DNA of 64,000 bases from Flavihumibacter profundi. Lineage in GTDB: Bacteria; Bacteroidota; Bacteroidia; Chitinophagales; Chitinophagaceae. The DNA lies in the NCBI RefSeq assembly GCF_020076305.1, contig NZ_JAIQXE010000004.1, forward strand, positions 496,001 through 560,000. The letters run 5' to 3'. Below are positions 40,491 to 49,597 of this stretch, piece by piece. Under the pieces are notes generated by a model. The model did no database searches. It saw nothing but the letters and a program-made list of their open reading frames with translations, and had not been told where the DNA came from. Position numbers and translations under genes: made by a program. Numbering within the stretch: the first letter of the stretch is position 1; the number at the start of each line of letters is the position of its first letter.

Positions 40491-41534
40491 TTACTTGCCA
40501 AGTGGCCGTGCAGGCACACCTTCCCTGGTCATCCTGATAGGCAGGATTAGTCCGTCGGCATCAAAATACATCCGGTCAATACAAGTTTCGCGGTGATTGC
40601 CATTGGTTGTATTCAATGGACGGCGGTGATAAACAATATACCACTCATCAGTACCCGGGATATTAATTACAGAATGGTGCCTCGCCCCAGTAGCAATCTG
40701 CATGTCTTGCTTCAGGATTTTATCAATTCGCTTAAATGGGCCAAGCGGTGAATCGCCGATGGCATAGGCCACACTATAATCAGGACCCGTCCAGCCTCCT
40801 TCCGACCACATCAGGTAATACTTTTCTTTTCTTTTGATCATGTACGGACCTTCCACATAATTTTCAGGCGTAATTTCAGTAAAAGTGGTGCCATCCTTGA
40901 AAGGAACCACATGCAACAGGTCGGCACTTAGCTTAACTACGTTACAATGCCGCCAGCCGCCATAATACAGGTAAAATTGTCCATCTGTATCCTTGAAAAT
41001 AAACTGGTCGATAGGTTGGGCGCCATTGTAGAACTGGCCAACCAAGGGCTTACCCAGGGCATCCTTAAAAGGGCCTTCGGGTTTCTTACTAACGGCCACG
41101 CCTATACCTCCATATTCATTATTGCCTTGGATATCATTCGCAGAAAAGAAAAGGTAATATTGGTTGTTTGCATGGACGATGGAAGGTGCCCAAAGGGAAT
41201 AAGCCGCCCATTTTACATCCTTGATATCCAGCACATGCGGATGTTTTTTCCAGGTAATTAAATCGGATGATGAAAATGCGTTAATGAAAGTCTGCTTCAG
41301 ATACTGTTTGTTAATAGTTTTCTTTTGTGCCTCTAATTGATCCGTGGACAATGAGGCCGACCGGTCAGTTGCACCATAGTCGTCCGAAAACGTTGGATAA
41401 ATCCAATACCTGTTACTAAATATGGCAGCTTCCGGGTCGGCATACCAACCAGGAAAAATAGGGTTACCTGATTTCTGGGCCTGGGTGCAAAGTGCCCCGG
41501 TAAAAATTAGTATAGTCGCGACAATAATTTTCAT
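40491..41534 (-). CDS. GH43 glycoside hydrolase, exported
   Basis: A 347-residue enzyme from the ATG at 41534; the longer frame begins at TTG. The signal peptide ends near LCTQAQ. The five-bladed propeller has the general base Asp in GWYADPEAAIF, the pKa-modulating Asp probably in a middle blade strand, and the acid Glu in YVEGPYMIKRKEKYYLMWS. The WAPSIVHANNQYYLFFS segment is typical. GH43 enzymes remove arabinofuranose, xylose or galactose from plant polysaccharides. It is monocistronic and converges with the PLD-like gene. Confidence 0.9.
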   Translation of the reverse strand: MKIIVATILIFTGALCTQAQKSGNPIFPGWYADPEAAIFSNRYWIYPTFSDDYGATDRSASLSTDQLEAQKKTINKQYLKQTFINAFSSSDLITWKKHPHVLDIKDVKWAAYSLWAPSIVHANNQYYLFFSANDIQGNNEYGGIGVAVSKKPEGPFKDALGKPLVGQFYNGAQPIDQFIFKDTDGQFYLYYGGWRHCNVVKLSADLLHVVPFKDGTTFTEITPENYVEGPYMIKRKEKYYLMWSEGGWTGPDYSVAYAIGDSPLGPFKRIDKILKQDMQIATGARHHSVINIPGTDEWYIVYHRRPLNTTNGNHRETCIDRMYFDADGLILPIRMTREGVPARPLGK

Positions 41535-41668
41535 GGCATGTATTAAACTACCCCAATATACGGCCAAAATTTAAAGCCGGACAATTCAAAGAATTCCCCG
41601 GAAAAGGGGTAAATTAAAGAAGAAATAAGCCATTTACATGAAAGACTTATTTAAATAAAAAAATAATC

Positions 41669-42265
41669 ATGAAGAAGACAATTCTACTCCTCACTTTATT
41701 TGGCAATATCATTCCCGCATTCTCGCAAACTACCGCCCCTCCGGCTGCTATCCAGATCAAACTGGCTGTTTTGGCTGCGCCTGAAGAAAAGCGTGAAGGT
41801 GCAATGGTGTATGGCTATGACAGCAAGGGCACTTTAACAGTTCTGCGCAAAGGAACTAATGAAATGATCTGCCTGGCCGACGACCCAGTACAAAAAGGAT
41901 TCAGTGTTGCCTGCTACCACAAGGACCTTGACCCCTTTATGAAAAGAGGCCGCGACCTTAAGGCCCAGGGAAAAAAATATGAGGAAATTTCAGCAATCAG
42001 GGAACAGGAAGTAAAATCAGGAAAACTGAAGCTGGTACAGCAACCCTCTACCCTTTTTGTATTCACTGCGAATGACGAAGACTGCGACCTGGTAAATGGA
42101 AATGTAAAAAATGGCTACCTACGTTATGTGATCTATATTCCTTATGCCACTCCGGAAAGTACTGGCTTACCCTTAAAGCAAGATGCCCCGGGAATGCCCT
42201 GGATCATGGACCCCGGTACTTATCGCGCGCACATTATGATTAACCCAGCGCCAGTGAAACAATAA
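41669..42265 (+). CDS. Uncharacterised secreted protein
   Basis: A 198-residue protein with a signal peptide ending at PAFSQ. I do not recognise the family. It contains IKLAVLAAPEEKREGAMVYGYD, then a Cys pair region (MICLADDP, VACYHKDLDPFMKRGRDL) and a C-terminal PGMPWIMDPGTYRAHIMINP. The layout suggests a compact exported domain, perhaps with a disulfide. It is monocistronic, with 16 bp between its stop and that of the convergent CxxCH lipoprotein. No function can be assigned. Confidence 0.65.
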   Translation: MKKTILLLTLFGNIIPAFSQTTAPPAAIQIKLAVLAAPEEKREGAMVYGYDSKGTLTVLRKGTNEMICLADDPVQKGFSVACYHKDLDPFMKRGRDLKAQGKKYEEISAIREQEVKSGKLKLVQQPSTLFVFTANDEDCDLVNGNVKNGYLRYVIYIPYATPESTGLPLKQDAPGMPWIMDPGTYRAHIMINPAPVKQ

Positions 42266-42280
42266 ACAGGCTAAATAATA

Positions 42281-42778
42281 TCAATGGCTTTTACCAACCT
42301 GAAAACTTTGGTTGCTAAAAGCAGGTTGGTCTGGTATTTTCACTACATTGAATCCAAACTCCGTAGCCTGGTGGCACTTATTGCAGGTTGCAGTCAGCAG
42401 GTTATAAGTCTTTTCAAACGCCAGGGGATTCTTTTGTGTGATCGCATTATTCATGCTATCCAAAACGGGATCCAACATGGGTAACAATTTGGATTCCTTG
42501 CGCCCGGACTGGTATTTGGTTATCCCATCAAGTGCTTCCATGATTTCATGTATTTCAAAATTTGCCAGCGCCCAATTTTCATTCTTACCCGCAAACCACA
42601 GTTTGGCATGGTGTGACTGAACAGCACTCATAAATTCACCAAAGCCCGGTTTGTATGTTGACGATAACTTCAATTCAAGACTGTCTATCCGATTTTGCAA
42701 CTGAAGTTCATGCCCTGAGGGTTGCCGGCACGAAAAAATACTTACAAGTATTATTGGTAATAAAAATGATGATTTCAT
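42281..42778 (-). CDS. Lipoprotein with one CxxCH haem-binding motif
   Basis: A 165-residue lipoprotein with lipobox IFSC (Cys 17). A coiled-coil segment (LQNRIDSLELKL) follows, then a helical region and near the C-terminus TATCNKCHQATEF, a single CxxCH site placed at the end of a helix. Helical bundle with a C-terminal CxxCH matches cytochrome c-prime-like topology. It may be a membrane-anchored haem protein or a sensor. It is divergent from the TolC gene at 42903. Confidence 0.7.
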   Translation of the reverse strand: MKSSFLLPIILVSIFSCRQPSGHELQLQNRIDSLELKLSSTYKPGFGEFMSAVQSHHAKLWFAGKNENWALANFEIHEIMEALDGITKYQSGRKESKLLPMLDPVLDSMNNAITQKNPLAFEKTYNLLTATCNKCHQATEFGFNVVKIPDQPAFSNQSFQVGKSH

Positions 42779-42902
42779 TTTACCCCGGTTTTGGTTTTCA
42801 CACCATGAATTTAAGGTATTAACCAGAATCCGGAACTGATTAGTACAGCCGGAATTTATTGGTTAATTTTATTGTGCCCAACAAGCATAATATCCCTTAG
42901 AT

Positions 42903-44222
42903 ATGCCTGTTAGATCATTATATATTTTAGCATTCTTTTGGCTGTTGCTCCCCGCCCCTGAACTCATTGCCCAGGATTCAACTTTCCCACGCTGGACGCT
43001 TGTACAATGTATTCAATATGCAGAACAACATAATATCGCCTTAAACAATTTCCGCTTAATAAAACAATTAAAAGAACAGGACCAGGTACAGGCTAAAGCT
43101 GCTATAATCCCAGACCTCTATGGTGGCGCCTCATACGATTTTACGCATTATTCGCAAGCATCAAGCCTGTCTAAAACAACTGTAAATACAACCGGTTCGT
43201 GGGGACTAAGTTCAAAGGTTGTTTTATATAATGGCGGGATACTGAAAACAAATATCCGGCAAAGCGACCTTGATGTAAAAATAGCAGACCTTAATATCGC
43301 CCAGGAAAAAAATAGTTTATACCTGAACATTATTGAAGCCTACACCAATATCCTTTTGTCAAAGGAAACAATAAATTATGCAAAAGTCCAGTTGGAAAGC
43401 AGCCAGGTACAAAATGAACAGGCAAAGATTCAATACAATGCCGGGGCCATTGCCAGGAAACAATTAATTCAGCTTGAAGCACAACTGGCAAATGACGAAT
43501 TCACATTAACCAACGCACAAAATGCAGAAAGGTCAAACAAGGTTATCCTAAAACAATTATTACAAATACCGGTTACAGACAGTTTCGATATTTCAGATAA
43601 AACAGCAGAATTCGCGTTACAACTCATTCCCTCTTTAAACGAGGTCCTGGAATCTGCCATGAAATTCCGTCCGGAAATAAAAAGCAGCCAGTTAAACAGG
43701 GAGATGGCTGAGCTTGACCTGAAAATAGCCAAGGCAGGCTATTTACCATCTATTTCTGTTGGTGGAAAACTTTATACCGGGAACCAGAATATTGTCAACA
43801 AAAATATCCTTGCGCAACTAAATGATAATTTCTACCAAAACATTGGCATTTCGGCAAGCATTCCCATTTTCACAAAAAAAATCAATGCAACTAATGTTGC
43901 GAGGGCTAAGATCAGCATTACGCAAAGCGACTTAAACCAGTTGAACACAAAAACAATTTTATCGCAGGAAATTGAACAGGCATATATAACTACTAACAAT
44001 GCCTATGGAGAATACCTGGCGGCCAAAAAACAATTCGGGTATTATGAAGAAGCCTATAAAATTGCCTCGGAAGAACTACGCCTGGGTGCAACGAATATTA
44101 CGGAGTTTGTACAACAAAGGAACTTGTATACGCAGGCACTGCAAGCCTATGTGCAGGCAAAGTACAAAGCCATGCTGGCTTATAACGTATTAAACTTCTA
44201 TGCCGGCAAATTAAATAATTAG
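42903..44222 (+). CDS. TolC-family outer membrane channel
   Basis: A 439-residue protein with a signal peptide ending at ELIAQ. It shows two OEP repeats with long helical stretches (LKEQDQVQAKAAIIPDLYGGASYDF early, then a second half starting near AELDLKIAKAGYLPSISVGGKLY). The trimeric barrel and coiled-coil tunnel carry substrates across the outer membrane. It is the first gene of a four-gene exporter: the adaptor follows at 14 bp, then the ATPase and permease, giving a complete tripartite pump. Confidence 0.92.
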   Translation: MPVRSLYILAFFWLLLPAPELIAQDSTFPRWTLVQCIQYAEQHNIALNNFRLIKQLKEQDQVQAKAAIIPDLYGGASYDFTHYSQASSLSKTTVNTTGSWGLSSKVVLYNGGILKTNIRQSDLDVKIADLNIAQEKNSLYLNIIEAYTNILLSKETINYAKVQLESSQVQNEQAKIQYNAGAIARKQLIQLEAQLANDEFTLTNAQNAERSNKVILKQLLQIPVTDSFDISDKTAEFALQLIPSLNEVLESAMKFRPEIKSSQLNREMAELDLKIAKAGYLPSISVGGKLYTGNQNIVNKNILAQLNDNFYQNIGISASIPIFTKKINATNVARAKISITQSDLNQLNTKTILSQEIEQAYITTNNAYGEYLAAKKQFGYYEEAYKIASEELRLGATNITEFVQQRNLYTQALQAYVQAKYKAMLAYNVLNFYAGKLNN

Positions 44223-44236
44223 CTTATCCAGAGAAG

Positions 44237-45415
44237 ATGAAAAGAAAATATATTATAACCCTCGTATTTGTGCTCATCTTAATTGGTACTATTTCCGCAT
44301 ATTATATATTGAATAAAGGAAAAAATAACAACGCTTTTACTTTAAATACAGAACAGGTAAAAAAATCAGCAATAGCCAGTATTGTTACTTCCACCGGCAC
44401 AATAGTACCGGTTGATACAGTAGCGGTGGGCACGCAGATATCAGGGATGATTTCAAAAATACATACTGATTTTAATGCCAGGGTAAAAAAAGGCCAGCTA
44501 CTGGCGGAACTAGATCCAACAATTATGCAATCAACAGTAGAGCAGATAAAAGGTAACCTGGCACTGGCAGAAAGTAACCTTGCTTATCAAAAAATAAATT
44601 ACGAACGCCAGAAACAATTGTATGACGTGGGTTCAATAAGCAAAGCTAATTATGATGCAGCCATAAATGGCCTAAGTAATGCAGAAGCAGCTTTATCCAG
44701 TATAAAGGCACAATTAAAATCTGCTAATAAAAACCTGAGTTTCACGAAAATATATTCCCCAATTGATGGTGTTGTGTTGAACAGGAATATCAGCGTAGGG
44801 CAAACTGTAGCAGCCAGTTTCAATACGCCTACACTATTCAGCATTGCAAAGGACATCACAAAAATGCAGGCCCAGGCAAAAGTTGATGAAGCCGATATCG
44901 GGCAGGTCTCTAAAGGCAATAGGGTAACATTTACTGTTGATGCTTTTATAAACGACATTTTTCCTGGTACCGTTGCCGAAATAAGGTTACAGCCAACCAT
45001 TTCCGCAAATGTTGTAACCTATACCACCATTATTAATACAAACAATGATAGCCTTAAACTGAAGCCCGGCATGACAGCTACCATTACTATCTATACTGCC
45101 GAAGCAGAAGATGTACTAACAATTCCTTTACCGGCTCTAAAATTTAAACCCAGTCCCGAAATGATGGGCAAAGATTATACGATCGTTGCCTTTACAGGAG
45201 CCAGGAAAGCAACAGATAAATTTGTCTGGGTCCTGAAGGATAAAAACATTACCGAAAATAAAATCACAACGGGCATTAATGATAATACAAGGGTCCAGGT
45301 ATTAAGCGGAATAAAAGAAAATGACCTTGTGATAACCGGGGTTTCCAATGAAGCCAATAGCAAAGCAAATAGCGAATCAAAAAGCCCGTTCTTACCAACA
45401 ATGAGAAGACGATAA
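44237..45415 (+). CDS. macA: MacA-like periplasmic adaptor
   Basis: A 392-residue protein with an N-terminal membrane anchor (about residues 4-24). The lipoyl halves VGTQISGMISKIHTDFNARVKKGQLLAELDP and the second IYSPIDGVVLNRNISVGQTV flank a long coiled coil (residues 95-165). A beta-barrel domain (ANVVTYTTIINTNND, LKPGMTATITIYTAEAEDVL) closes it. The order and homology match MacA, which stimulates the MacB ATPase and seals to TolC. A start at 44237 is preceded by a GA-rich stretch. The ATPase starts 2 bp after the stop. Confidence 0.88.
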   Translation: MKRKYIITLVFVLILIGTISAYYILNKGKNNNAFTLNTEQVKKSAIASIVTSTGTIVPVDTVAVGTQISGMISKIHTDFNARVKKGQLLAELDPTIMQSTVEQIKGNLALAESNLAYQKINYERQKQLYDVGSISKANYDAAINGLSNAEAALSSIKAQLKSANKNLSFTKIYSPIDGVVLNRNISVGQTVAASFNTPTLFSIAKDITKMQAQAKVDEADIGQVSKGNRVTFTVDAFINDIFPGTVAEIRLQPTISANVVTYTTIINTNNDSLKLKPGMTATITIYTAEAEDVLTIPLPALKFKPSPEMMGKDYTIVAFTGARKATDKFVWVLKDKNITENKITTGINDNTRVQVLSGIKENDLVITGVSNEANSKANSESKSPFLPTMRRR

Positions 45416-45417
45416 CT

Positions 45418-46164
45418 ATGCCTGATATATTAAAAATGGAGAATATTAAAAGGGAGTTCATCCTGGGTCCACAGGTGGTAAAAGCATTGCGGGGGATAAG
45501 TTTCAGCGTTCAAACCGGTGAATTTGTAAGCATTATGGGGAGTAGTGGTTCCGGAAAATCAACCTTGCTGAACCTCATTGGGTGCCTGGACAAAGCCACG
45601 GAGGGAGATTATTTCCTGGATAGCACAAATGTGAAATCATTAGATAAAAATGAGTTGGCTGAATTACGGAATAAAAAAATCGGTTTTGTATTCCAGTCAT
45701 TCAACTTGCTGCCAAGGACAAGCGCTTTGGAAAATGTTGAATTGCCCTTATTGTACCAGAAAGGAATTTCCCGAAGTGAAAGGAAAGAAAGGGCAATGCA
45801 AGCCCTTGAAAAAGTGAAACTGGCAGACCGGTTTGAACATACGCCCAACCAGCTTTCGGGTGGACAGCAGCAGCGGGTTGCTATTGCAAGGGCACTGGTC
45901 AATGAGCCTGTACTTGTACTGGCTGATGAACCTACTGGTAACCTCGACACACGAACATCCTATGAGATCCTGAACCTGTTACAGGAACTGAACCGTGACC
46001 AGCAAAAAACAATTTTACTGGTAACACATGAACCAGACATTGCAACCTTCAGCAGCCGTACATTAATCCTGCGTGATGGAAAACTATTGCGAGATTTCCA
46101 GAATATTACAGTCCGTTCCGCAAAAGAAGCTTTGGCCGCTATACCTGTAAACGATGATTTTTAA
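45418..46164 (+). CDS. MacB-like ABC ATPase subunit
   Basis: A 248-residue ATPase with Walker [11 protein letters not shown]-loop FVFQSFNLL, signature [14 protein letters not shown], Walker [13 protein letters not shown] and H-loop VTHE. In E. coli MacB this domain is fused to the permease; here it is split from the permease at 46174. The C-terminal extension after residue 215 is short. It works with the flanking adaptor and permease to export an unknown substrate. Confidence 0.92.
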   Translation: MPDILKMENIKREFILGPQVVKALRGISFSVQTGEFVSIMGSSGSGKSTLLNLIGCLDKATEGDYFLDSTNVKSLDKNELAELRNKKIGFVFQSFNLLPRTSALENVELPLLYQKGISRSERKERAMQALEKVKLADRFEHTPNQLSGGQQQRVAIARALVNEPVLVLADEPTGNLDTRTSYEILNLLQELNRDQQKTILLVTHEPDIATFSSRTLILRDGKLLRDFQNITVRSAKEALAAIPVNDDF

Positions 46165-46173
46165 TCCATATAA

Positions 46174-47400
46174 ATGAATTTTTTCAACCTGTTACGAATC
46201 GCCTTAAAAGCCCTCAGGAGAAATAAGCTGAGAGCATTTCTGACTATGCTGGGCATAATAATCGGCGTTGGCGCTGTAATTACTATGATGGCCATTGGTT
46301 CAGGTTCAAAACAAAGCATTGAGGAAACCTTTTCCAGCATGGGTACCAACATGATTATAGTTAGGCCTTATAGTAATATCCCACTACCCGGTGGGGTGCG
46401 TATCGGATCATCCAATATACAATCGCTAACCCTGAAAGATGTAGATAAAATACGGGGCGAGGTTACAAATATCTCCGCACTGTCGCCGGGTATATCAAGC
46501 AGCGGGCAAGCCATCAGGGGTGCCAAAAACTGGCCTACCAATATGCAGGGCGCTTCGGTTGATTACCTGTCCATCCGGAAATTATCCGTTTCAATTGGCA
46601 CAAACTTTAATGAAGAGCATGAAAAATCATTTGCAAAAGTTTGTGTAATAGGGCAAACTGTAGTAAAGAACCTTTTTGAACCAGGAGAAAACCCGGTTGG
46701 CCAGATCATACGCTTTGGAAAGATCCCTTTCCAGGTTATTGGTGTTCTTACCGAAAAAGGACAAAATACTTTTGGGCAGGACCAGGATGATATCATCGTA
46801 GCGCCTTATACCACAATAATGAAACGGGTTAAAGCAAGCATTTACATACAGAATATTTTTGCCTCTGCAGAAAAAGAAGAACTATCCGAAGAGGCTACCA
46901 AAAATATCATTGCCGTTTTAAGAAGCAGCCACAAATTAAGAAAGGAGCAGGAAAATGATTTTGATGTAAGGACCCAGCAGGAATTAATCAGTACCATGAG
47001 TAAAACAAGCAATATGATGACCACATTACTGACTGCCGTTGCTGCCATTTCGCTGGTTATCGGAGGTATTGGTATTATGAATATTATGTACGTTTCTGTA
47101 ACGGAAAGAACCAGGGAAATCGGCCTCCGGATGTCGATCGGTGCCAAAAGCAGGGATATCTTATTGCAATTTTTAACAGAAGCCATTATCATCAGCATAA
47201 CGGGCGGCCTCATTGGCGTGCTGCTGGGCATTTCCGCAACTTATTTTATAGCCAATTTCCTTAAATGGCCAACAATTATCAACCAAAACGCAATGCTGGT
47301 CTCATTTTTGGTATGTGTACTTACAGGTGTTTTCTTCGGCTATTATCCAGCATTAAAAGCTTCTTCGCTAGATCCTATTGAAGCACTTCGATATGAATAA
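46174..47400 (+). CDS. MacB-like ABC permease
   Basis: A 408-residue FtsX-type permease: one N-terminal membrane segment (LRAFLTMLGIIIGVGAVITM), a periplasmic MacB-PCD domain (residues ~55-270) and three C-terminal membrane segments with the motif RTREIGLRMSIGAKSRDI and the end ASSLDPIEALRYE. These features closely match the permease half of MacB. It starts 9 bp after the ATPase stop and ends the pump operon, converging with the outer-membrane-like protein at 47415. Confidence 0.92.
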   Translation: MNFFNLLRIALKALRRNKLRAFLTMLGIIIGVGAVITMMAIGSGSKQSIEETFSSMGTNMIIVRPYSNIPLPGGVRIGSSNIQSLTLKDVDKIRGEVTNISALSPGISSSGQAIRGAKNWPTNMQGASVDYLSIRKLSVSIGTNFNEEHEKSFAKVCVIGQTVVKNLFEPGENPVGQIIRFGKIPFQVIGVLTEKGQNTFGQDQDDIIVAPYTTIMKRVKASIYIQNIFASAEKEELSEEATKNIIAVLRSSHKLRKEQENDFDVRTQQELISTMSKTSNMMTTLLTAVAAISLVIGGIGIMNIMYVSVTERTREIGLRMSIGAKSRDILLQFLTEAIIISITGGLIGVLLGISATYFIANFLKWPTIINQNAMLVSFLVCVLTGVFFGYYPALKASSLDPIEALRYE

Positions 47401-47414
47401 AATATTTTGCCAGG

Positions 47415-48035
47415 TCATTTTTTCTTATTTAACCAGAAGCCAATGCTAACTCTACCCAATAACGTCAGATTTTCCTGGTTCTCTGTGTAGGGGTTGCCGG
47501 TTTCATCCCAGTAAGTATGCTTTGTAAATAAATAGCCCAACCCAACATTTGCATCAATGCTAAAGCGTTTGGCGTAGTTCCTCTGTATACCCCAGGCGAT
47601 TCCTATCCGGTTTACTGCTTCCCAATGGTCTTCCGTTTTGTCCTGGTAATATAAATGCACTTTAGTAAAAAAAAGTTCGTCTATACCTGCCAGGTAATTC
47701 ATGCTATTCATTTCAGTTCGTTTTCCTTTAGCCATCCTTTTTAAGGAATTGTAATAATACCTGTATTGAAGTGTTGTTGCCGGGTAGAATCCCACAGAAG
47801 CTTCACTACCGAAACTGCTGGAGTAAGAATACGCAAAGCCAATACTTACAAAACCCCGGAGATAGAGTGTTTGCATGTGGCCGATACTTTTTTCATAGCT
47901 AATCCCCGGACCCAAAATAGTCAATTTAAAAACATCCGTAACACCGCGGTCTTGCTTTTCCTGGCCCATGCAATTTCCATTAAGCAATAGGCATGAGCAA
48001 AAACAGCAAACTGATTGTATACATAATTTTACCAT
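47415..48035 (-). CDS. Exported outer-membrane-type protein of unknown function
   Basis: A 206-residue protein with a signal peptide ending around NGNCMGQ. After it, alternating polar and hydrophobic strands with many aromatic residues (LYLRGFVSIGFAYSYSSSF, FYPATTLQYRYYYN, WAVNRIGIAWG-like) and the end RVSIGFWLNKKK suggest an eight-stranded beta-barrel or related outer-membrane protein. The terminal aromatic near the C-terminus is common in such barrels. It is unrelated to named families as far as I can see, and converges with the MacB-like permease. Confidence 0.6.
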   Translation of the reverse strand: MVKLCIQSVCCFCSCLLLNGNCMGQEKQDRGVTDVFKLTILGPGISYEKSIGHMQTLYLRGFVSIGFAYSYSSSFGSEASVGFYPATTLQYRYYYNSLKRMAKGKRTEMNSMNYLAGIDELFFTKVHLYYQDKTEDHWEAVNRIGIAWGIQRNYAKRFSIDANVGLGYLFTKHTYWDETGNPYTENQENLTLLGRVSIGFWLNKKK

Positions 48036-48133
48036 AAAAGCACCAACTGATTAACTTCAATTCTATCGGCGAAGAATATAACTAAATTTAAATAACATTT
48101 CCATTCACCCCGGCGGTAATTAAAACGAGAACT

Positions 48134-48901
48134 ATGAAATTATTAGCACAGATCTGCATTACAGTATCTTCCTTCTTTTTTGCCTGTAACCCTGCTTCAA
48201 AAACAATTTCACCGGCAGCCAAACCCGATAGCAGTATGACTTCCCTCGACAGGAATGGAGTTTATTATGGCATCCTGCCCTGCGCAGATTGTGAAGGCAT
48301 AGAAACCGTTATCCACCTCAATAAGGATAACACCTATTCCATAAAAAGAAAATACCTGGGTAAGTCAACCGATATTAATGAAATGACCGGCAGGTTTACC
48401 TGGAACAGTAAAGGCAATAAAATATCCCTAGAAGGGGTTAGTCCGGGTATCTACCTGGTAGGCGAAAACAAACTTATCCATCTCGACATGAACGGGAACA
48501 GCATTACCGGCGATCTGGCGGCTAAATATGTACTGGTACAAAAAACACCGGGGATAGTTGAAAAATATTGGAAACTTACTGAGCTTAATGGTAAGCCTGT
48601 AACAGTGACGTCCAATATGAAAAAAGAAGCGCACATGATTCTAAAGGCAGAAAACAACCAGGTGAACTTACATGGTGGTTGCAACAGTTTTACCGGCACA
48701 TATGAATTGAAGCCCAACAATAAAATCAGTTTTGGAAAATTTGCAGGAACCCTGATGGCATGTCCGGACTTGGAAATGGAAACCCAATTCCTGAAAGTGA
48801 TTGAAACCGCAGACAGTTATATTCTGGAAGGCGACAAACTTGTTTTAAACCGGGCCAAAATGGCGCCGCTTGCCCGTTTCGAGGCGGTGTATTTTCAATA
48901 A
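48134..48901 (+). CDS. Lipoprotein with NlpE N-terminal and META domains
   Basis: A 255-residue lipoprotein, lipobox FFAC (Cys 18). Residues ~40-140 are an NlpE-like barrel with GVYYGILPCADCEGIETVI, including the CxxC also seen in NlpE. Residues ~145-255 are a META/HslJ domain: KYWKLTELNGKPV, then GGCNSFTGTYEL and MACPDLEMETQFLKVIE. In enterobacteria NlpE senses surface contact and copper and HslJ is a heat-shock envelope protein; the fused form here is common in Bacteroidota and its role is unproven but suggests envelope stress. Confidence 0.88.
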   Translation: MKLLAQICITVSSFFFACNPASKTISPAAKPDSSMTSLDRNGVYYGILPCADCEGIETVIHLNKDNTYSIKRKYLGKSTDINEMTGRFTWNSKGNKISLEGVSPGIYLVGENKLIHLDMNGNSITGDLAAKYVLVQKTPGIVEKYWKLTELNGKPVTVTSNMKKEAHMILKAENNQVNLHGGCNSFTGTYELKPNNKISFGKFAGTLMACPDLEMETQFLKVIETADSYILEGDKLVLNRAKMAPLARFEAVYFQ

Positions 48902-48922
48902 GTTTTCGCAATAAACAAATTT

Positions 48923-49441
48923 CTATGCCGACTTCCTTTTAACAGGGACTTCAGCCCAATAGTACCAAAGGTAGGCCAGGCAAGCAAAGACAATTACATC
49001 AAGCAACAATAAGGCATTCCTGCCACGTTTGAAGTATGGAGCTGGATTTGAATTATCTTCCGTTTGTGTCACGTCTAAAGGCATGTTAGTTGGTGCTTTT
49101 TCCCACATACCGGATGCCTGGATAGACAATTCATGAAAATGTTTGGCTAATACAAATGCCAGGAACATTACTGATAGTCCGGATAAAATGACTAACAAAT
49201 TCCAACCTGCACGTTTATATTTATACTTGAATTCCCTGATAAAATAAGTGAAGAAACCTATCACTAAAAAAAAGACAACAAATAATAATCTTTGCGGGAA
49301 AACAAATGATTTACCCATAAAGCGCACACCAAATAGTCTTGGCACTTTTACGCCACCAAAAATGCTGTTATACAATATCGCTGAAAGCAGTGCAATACCA
49401 ACAAGGATAAATATTTCAATTTTCGCTTTACCTGGTTTCAT
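48923..49441 (-). CDS. Uncharacterised membrane protein, four predicted segments
   Basis: A 172-residue protein from the ATG at 49441; the longer frame starts with TTG. Hydrophobic segments are seen at EIFILVGIALLSAILY, LLFVVFFLVIGFFTYF, LLVILSGLSVMFLAFVLA and LLLLDVIVFACLAYLWYY. The loops are basic. No family recognised. It converges with the NlpE/META lipoprotein gene, with 21 bp between the stop codons. Confidence 0.65.
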   Translation of the reverse strand: MKPGKAKIEIFILVGIALLSAILYNSIFGGVKVPRLFGVRFMGKSFVFPQRLLFVVFFLVIGFFTYFIREFKYKYKRAGWNLLVILSGLSVMFLAFVLAKHFHELSIQASGMWEKAPTNMPLDVTQTEDNSNPAPYFKRGRNALLLLDVIVFACLAYLWYYWAEVPVKRKSA

Positions 49442-49597
49442 TTCTTTTTTTTGAAGCCTCAATCTTTCAAATATACAATTGCTTCGATAATATTTTCGCT
49501 TTATCCAATAAAAGGCCAGGCGATGGTAACGGAAAATATTAGCTGTATATTGCTATTGGTGCCTGCTGCTGATTAGCAGTCCTCAAATACACTTAGC

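Noticed and set aside
49570-49590. Short CTGCTGATTAGCAG palindrome before the GH29 gene as an operator or terminator
   Set aside because: The stem is short and partly overlaps itself; not distinguishable from chance.
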